Part shown: piece after piece, positions 60,153 to 64,000 of the stretch
Numbering within the stretch: the first letter of the stretch is position 1
Layout: each line of letters opens with the position of its first letter
DNA from: Ancylobacter moscoviensis
GTDB lineage: Bacteria; Pseudomonadota; Alphaproteobacteria; Rhizobiales; Xanthobacteraceae
Assembly: GCF_007559435.1 (NCBI RefSeq)
Contig: NZ_VMBP01000007.1
Span: forward strand, 124,001-188,000
Length of the DNA: 64,000 nt
Direction: 5' to 3'
The notes under the pieces: generated by a model
Told to the model about the DNA's origin: nothing
Databases searched by the model: none
Seen by the model: only the letters and a program-made list of their open reading frames with translations
Made by a program: the position numbers and the translations under genes

Positions 60153-61487
60153 TCACGCCCGCTCGCCGATGCGGGCCCGCGCCGCGATGTGACGCTCGCG
60201 CCAGGCGTCCTGAAGGCGCTGGCGCCAGCGCCGGTCGCCACGCTCGGTCACCTCGTGGAGGAAGCGCGCATAGTCGAGCGCGAGGCCCGGCGTCCACGTC
60301 ATCAGCTCGGCGCGCCCGCGCACCAGGCGCAGCAGCCAGAAATGCGGGTCGACGAGCAGCTTCAGCAGGCGGCGCAGGGGTTTGCCGTCCCGGAGAACGC
60401 CCTCCATCGCCGCATCGAGCGCGAGAATGGACGACGACGAACAGTTGCGCGCTGTGAGATTGTAGGTCGTGTCCTGCGAATACTCTCGCCAGAAGGCGCG
60501 CAGCGCCGCGGGGTTGAAGCGGGTGAAGGTGACGGTTTGATCTGCGGGGCACCAGCCCGCGACTTCTTCCGCGTAGGAAGGCTGGAAGCGTCCGGCGACG
60601 TCGTTCTGCGTGCGGGAATCCAGCAGGTGGCGGAAGTCGTCGCTGTCGCGATCGATCTCGACCGCCGGATAGTGGCTCACATAGAGATCGGGCGGCAGTT
60701 CGAGCGCTGCATGGCCGGTCGACACCACGCCGTGGCGGTCTACCGCGGCGACGTAGCGGCGTACCACGATGGGGCCGTGGCCTCCGTCGGCCGAGCCGGT
60801 GGCGGTCCATACGTGAAGCATCAGCGTCTGTCCCGGAAACTCCGCGCCGGCCCCCCTGTTCTCATAGCCGTGGCCCCCGCCGCCATGCCAGTTGCGGGAA
60901 GCGTAGAAGGGCAGCGATGTTACGGAGCGGCCCGGGCCGAGGGCGCGCAACTGCATGGCGAGCTGGAATAGCGTGTAGCCCGAGCTCAGCAGCAGTAGCG
61001 CGAGGCAGAAGGGCACGGTCAGGCGATGGGGCAGGGGGTGGCCGGCCAGGATGACGACGGCGAGGACGATCTCGACGAGGCCTGCGGCCAGTCCCTGCCG
61101 CCAGCGCGGATTGCGCACGACGGCGGCGGAGGCGATGCGCAGAACGCCGTCGATGGCGAAGGCAGCTCCGAACAGCGTGGCGCTGCCGATGTTGTTGTCC
61201 CAGGGAATGTCGGCGACCAGGAAGCCAGCGATGAGGAAGGCGAGTCCCCGCGCCACCGCTCGCAGATGAGTACGCACTCCGAGCAGCATGGCGGCGGCGA
61301 GCTCCACCAGCCCGTGCAGGGCGAGAAGGATGCCCAGCGTATCGGTGACGACGCTCAGCTTGCCGTCGCTCAGGTCGGCCAGCATCAGCAGGCCGAGCAG
61401 GCAGGTGCCGGCGCCCGCCATCGCGAGGACGCGCCACTGAGGGCGTAGCGCATCTCCTCCGAGGAGCAGGAAGGCAAGACGGATCAT
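60153..61487 (-). CDS. HdeD-like membrane domain fused to a putative cysteine peptidase-like domain
   Basis: 444 residues. Residues about 15-190 hold six membrane helices with the HdeD/DUF308 style (LHGLVELAAAMLLG, RGLAFLIAGFLVADI). After a Gly/His-rich linker (NWHGGGGHGYENRG), residues 210-440 are soluble. Here STGHAALELP and YNLTARNCSSSS (His then Cys) resemble circularly permuted NlpC/P60-like or LRAT-like peptidases. The gene stands alone. The reaction and substrate are not known; an envelope or lipid-modifying role is possible. Confidence 0.6.
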   Translation of the reverse strand: MIRLAFLLLGGDALRPQWRVLAMAGAGTCLLGLLMLADLSDGKLSVVTDTLGILLALHGLVELAAAMLLGVRTHLRAVARGLAFLIAGFLVADIPWDNNIGSATLFGAAFAIDGVLRIASAAVVRNPRWRQGLAAGLVEIVLAVVILAGHPLPHRLTVPFCLALLLLSSGYTLFQLAMQLRALGPGRSVTSLPFYASRNWHGGGGHGYENRGAGAEFPGQTLMLHVWTATGSADGGHGPIVVRRYVAAVDRHGVVSTGHAALELPPDLYVSHYPAVEIDRDSDDFRHLLDSRTQNDVAGRFQPSYAEEVAGWCPADQTVTFTRFNPAALRAFWREYSQDTTYNLTARNCSSSSILALDAAMEGVLRDGKPLRRLLKLLVDPHFWLLRLVRGRAELMTWTPGLALDYARFLHEVTERGDRRWRQRLQDAWRERHIAARARIGERA

Positions 61488-61637
61488 CGATGATTCCTCA
61501 CGAGCGGCCCGGAGCGGAAGCCGCAGCCGGGCCCGGGGGGGCGCCGCCCTGTTACCACGACCGGACGGATCGGTGGCGGCGATCGACGTGTCGCCGATGG
61601 CGGGCTTTTGGTGAAGGCGGTCTGCGGCGGATTGCGG

Positions 61638-62138
61638 CTAGGGCTTGGCCGGCGTGCCGGTAGCCTCGCCAATCAGCTTGCAGGCGAGCGTCTTTGGAGC
61701 CTGCCTCGCCTCGGCGAGCGGGCCGTCGATGATGTCGCAATCGAGCAGGTTGTCGTCGCTGCTCTTGCGCGCCGAGGCGATGTTGACGTTGACCTGCACG
61801 GGGCCTTCCAGCCAGCCGAGGTGCTGCGGATCGAGCCGGACGGCGGGAACGGCATACCGGCCCGCAATACCGGGAATGGGGATGTCCCGGCTCGGGCCGA
61901 AGCCGATCTGGCCCATCTCGTCGGCGTGCTTCTGCGAGCCTTTCTTCGGCCAGCCGTAATAATCGACCATGATCACCATCGCTTCGTGCCGGGCGGCCAG
62001 CGTCGCGGCGGCTTTCGCCGACAGGACGATGTTCACCTCGAAGCCGGTGTCCTCCTGAGCGGCGGCCGGTGCCGCCAGAACGGCCAGGCCGAGAGCGAGC
62101 AGGGCGGCGCCGGCAGGCCGGCAGCGGGGCGTCTCCAT
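61638..62138 (-). CDS. Hypothetical secreted protein
   Basis: 166 residues with a signal peptide (GAALLALGLAVLAAPAAA, cut after AQ at about 28). The mature part has VNIVLSAKAAATLAARHEAMVIMVDYYGWPKKG and a C-terminal half with VQVNVNIASARKS and two Cys (about 134 and 152) that could form a disulfide. I do not recognise the family. ATG 62138 is chosen over 62144 because AAGGAG stands at the right distance. It is divergent from the AraC-family gene. Confidence 0.6.
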   Translation of the reverse strand: METPRCRPAGAALLALGLAVLAAPAAAQEDTGFEVNIVLSAKAAATLAARHEAMVIMVDYYGWPKKGSQKHADEMGQIGFGPSRDIPIPGIAGRYAVPAVRLDPQHLGWLEGPVQVNVNIASARKSSDDNLLDCDIIDGPLAEARQAPKTLACKLIGEATGTPAKP

Positions 62139-62576
62139 GAGCATCTCCTTCGTCGCTTCCAGTGCGTACCGATACCCCCGGTCGCGGAGCGATCGACGCG
62201 GCGGACGGGCCGCGGTCGGCGACCGGGGACGCGGTCATGCCCGTACCACCGGCGGATCACGACAGGCACATTCCCGCCCTGGAGCATGGCTCCATGGCAA
62301 GGCATCGGATCGGGACGCTTCTTGCCCGACCGAATAGGGCGTTTCACGACCGGACGGTCCGAAATGACCAGAATAGAGCGCTATTCCGATAGCGCGTCGC
62401 CTTCTGACATATCGCCTCCGGCCATCACAAACGCCTGCCATATATGGCGCGCGCGCGTCCGAGTCCTCCATCGGGGGCCGTATGGGGTGGGTTGCGCCGG
62501 TGTCCTTCGACGTCGATTGATTGAACGGCGGTGGTGTCGCCATTCTCCTCCGTCATTCAATCGATCGGGAGTTCCC
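62139..62576. promoter_or_regulatory. Divergent region before the AraC-family gene
   Basis: No gene is convincing, although the frame stays open from an ATG at 62364; its residues look non-coding. An inverted repeat, GATTGATTGAA at 62515-62525 and TTCAATCGATC at 62556-62566 (10 of 11 pairs), lies directly before the presumed start, overlapping the ribosome-binding area, and may be a control element. Confidence 0.4.
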
Positions 62577-63440
62577 TTGTCTGGCCTGTTGCGAGCGGTT
62601 CCGAATGCCTGGGGTCCGAAAGTCAGGGCGGAAAGCGGTGAGGCAACCCAGACGCGGACGGGACCGAACGAGATCAGCTTCACGGCGCCCGCCAATCTGG
62701 CGCTGGTGATGCTCTCGCCGCAGCCGAACCGCGAAGTGGCGCTGAACAGCGACCGCAAGACCGTCGGGCTCGCTCCGATCGGCGCCATCGAGATCGTGCC
62801 GGCGGGGGCCGAGGTGTTCGCGCGCTGGACGGTAGACAAGGAGAACATGCTGGTCGCTATCGATGAGAGACGTCTCTCCCGGCTGGCGGGCATGGAGTTC
62901 GGCAAGGACAGCTTCGAGCTCCAGCCGCCGAAGGTCGGCCTCATCGACCGGAAGGCGTTGGTATTCACGAATCTGATGCGGGAAGAGTTTCAGCGTGGAT
63001 CCGAGATCAACGAGCTCTGCTTCGACGGGCTCATCACGCTCTTCGCGACCCATCTGCTCCGCAACTATTCCTCCCTGCGCGAGCAGTCGGATCCGTTGAT
63101 GAGCGGCGGGCTGTCGCCGAGGGCGTGGCGCAGCGTCAGCGATTACATCCAGGACAACCTGTCCGGGCGGCTCTCCATCGCGCAGCTCGCCGACGTGGCG
63201 AACCTGTCGCCGAGCCATTTCCTGCGGGCCTTCCGCCGGACCACCGGCCAGACGCCGCACCAGTACCTCGTCGCCCAGCGTCTGACCTTCGTCGAGCGGC
63301 TGGTAAGGACGACCGACACGCCGCTGGACATGGTGGCCCGATCTGCCGGATTCTCCAGCAACAGCCACATGACGGCGACGCTGAAGCGGTTGCGGGGGAT
63401 CACGCCGACGGATCTGCGCCGCGAGGTGCGGCGGGGATGA
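62577..63440 (+). CDS. AraC-family transcriptional regulator
   Basis: 287 residues from TTG 62577, with GGGAG upstream. An N-terminal effector-like domain (about 1-170) precedes the double helix-turn-helix: SVSDYIQDNLSGRLSIAQLADVANLSPSHFLRAF and then TPHQYLVAQRLTFVERLVRTT with LDMVARSAGFSSNSHMTATLKRLRG, regions about 180-285. An ATG at 62364 would add 71 residues of doubtful character. Neighbours do not reveal a target. Confidence 0.8.
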   Translation: MSGLLRAVPNAWGPKVRAESGEATQTRTGPNEISFTAPANLALVMLSPQPNREVALNSDRKTVGLAPIGAIEIVPAGAEVFARWTVDKENMLVAIDERRLSRLAGMEFGKDSFELQPPKVGLIDRKALVFTNLMREEFQRGSEINELCFDGLITLFATHLLRNYSSLREQSDPLMSGGLSPRAWRSVSDYIQDNLSGRLSIAQLADVANLSPSHFLRAFRRTTGQTPHQYLVAQRLTFVERLVRTTDTPLDMVARSAGFSSNSHMTATLKRLRGITPTDLRREVRRG

Positions 63441-63532
63441 GGCCTCCCTTTGACAGGCGTCAAGCCGGGAGCGTCATGCATCGATTGTAATGGCCGGGCA
63501 TCGTATGCTGTCGGAAACCTGGAGGTGGAGCC

Positions 63533-64000
63533 ATGGACGTCCGAGGTGAGGCTGTGACAGGTGCCGGGCTGATGGCGGATGCCGCTGCCTATGCGGTGGA
63601 CGCGGGCCAGCGCTGGACGCTGTTCCTCGACACGCTGCGCCGACGCGGGCTGCAGTACGAGGCCCATCTGGCCGAGCCGCTGCCCAACGTGCTCGACTAT
63701 GCCGCCGAACTGATCAGCGACGGGCGGGAACTGCTGCGCGCGGTGAACTATGTGCTGATGCGCATCGTGCCGCCGGCGGGCACCTCCGTCGACGAGCGCA
63801 AGCGGCCCTTCATGATCGTTGACCCGCGCGCGGGGCATGGCCCCGGCATCGGCGGCTTCAAGGCCGACAGTGAGATCGGCGTCGCCATGAAGGCCGGCCA
63901 TCCCTGTTATTTCGTCGGTTTCCTGCCAGACCCGGTGCCCGGCCAGACGATCGAGGATATCTCCCGCGCCGAGGCGCACTTCCTGGAGACGATCATCGCC
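63533..64000 (+). CDS. DUF3141-family protein, truncated by the window end
   Basis: The first 156 codons of a gene that continues beyond the window. GGAGGTGGAGCC precedes the ATG. RPFMIVDPRAGHGPGIGGFK, DSEIGVAMKAGHPCYFVGF and DPVPGQTIEDISRAEA are diagnostic of DUF3141 proteins, which resemble polyhydroxyalkanoate synthases (alpha/beta-hydrolase type) in their N-terminal half. The function is not established. Confidence 0.8.
   Translation, partial: MDVRGEAVTGAGLMADAAAYAVDAGQRWTLFLDTLRRRGLQYEAHLAEPLPNVLDYAAELISDGRELLRAVNYVLMRIVPPAGTSVDERKRPFMIVDPRAGHGPGIGGFKADSEIGVAMKAGHPCYFVGFLPDPVPGQTIEDISRAEAHFLETIIA

Noticed and set aside
62364-62576. An N-terminal extension of the AraC-family protein from ATG 62364
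   Set aside because: The 71 extra residues look like translated non-coding DNA, no ribosome-binding site precedes the ATG, and TTG 62577 has GGGAG upstream.
1-64000. Prophage, transposon or genomic-island boundaries
   Set aside because: I saw no integrase, transposase, tRNA, long direct repeats or abrupt composition change by eye; a sliding G+C or codon-usage calculation would be needed to find subtler transfer.

Overview
The window reads as one contiguous, G+C-rich bacterial chromosome segment. The family set suggests an alphaproteobacterium, probably Hyphomicrobiales: BioR-type biotin control with TTATAGATAA boxes, a MatC malonate carrier, an erythritol-locus-like polyol cluster and RpfF/RpfC homologues. 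A Xanthobacteraceae-like host is a guess from overall flavour, not shown. I saw no tRNA, rRNA, insertion sequence, prophage or CRISPR array.

Layout. (1) 1-6243: a probable organosulfur scavenging region with an FMN reductase, two AhpD-like proteins, an acyl-CoA-dehydrogenase-fold flavoprotein and, divergently, a polar-amino-acid-type ABC importer lacking its ATPase. (2) 6368-16085: a type I secretion ABC exporter and membrane fusion protein, a convergent LysR regulator, and a 1791-residue RTX protein with an N-terminal metallophosphoesterase domain, the likely cargo. (3) 16577-25425: a sugar/polyol operon: RbsABC-type importer, SorC regulator, GlpD/EryB-like dehydrogenase, class I aldolase, FGGY kinase. 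(4) 25444-33915: malonate uptake and decarboxylation: GntR regulator, MatC, and mdcA-B-CD-E-G-H with the acyl-carrier and beta subunits in one frame. (5) 34280-39947: a DSF-type quorum-sensing module: a REC-PAS-GGDEF-EAL regulator, an RpfC-like hybrid kinase and convergent RpfF. (6) 40403-47978: a sorbosone-dehydrogenase-like protein, then a minus-strand operon of GntR regulator, hydroxyacid dehydrogenase, amino-acid-type ABC importer, RpiB and ribokinase. (7) 48226-56626: a second organosulfur cluster with two NtaA/DszA-type monooxygenases, MetNIQ-type importer and two SfnB/DszC-like flavoproteins. (8) 56669-59722: bioY-bioB-bioD with BioR. (9) 59814-64000: miscellaneous genes, an AraC regulator and a truncated DUF3141 gene.

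The sulfur regions (1 and 7) share gene families and an AT-rich promoter motif. In region 5 the kinase, c-di-GMP enzyme and signal synthase together could form a complete signal-to-c-di-GMP circuit, in an arrangement that differs from Xanthomonas (no HD-GYP RpfG). All three ABC solute-binding genes of amino-acid or sugar type are followed directly by a strong hairpin, probably raising binding-protein mRNA over permease mRNA.
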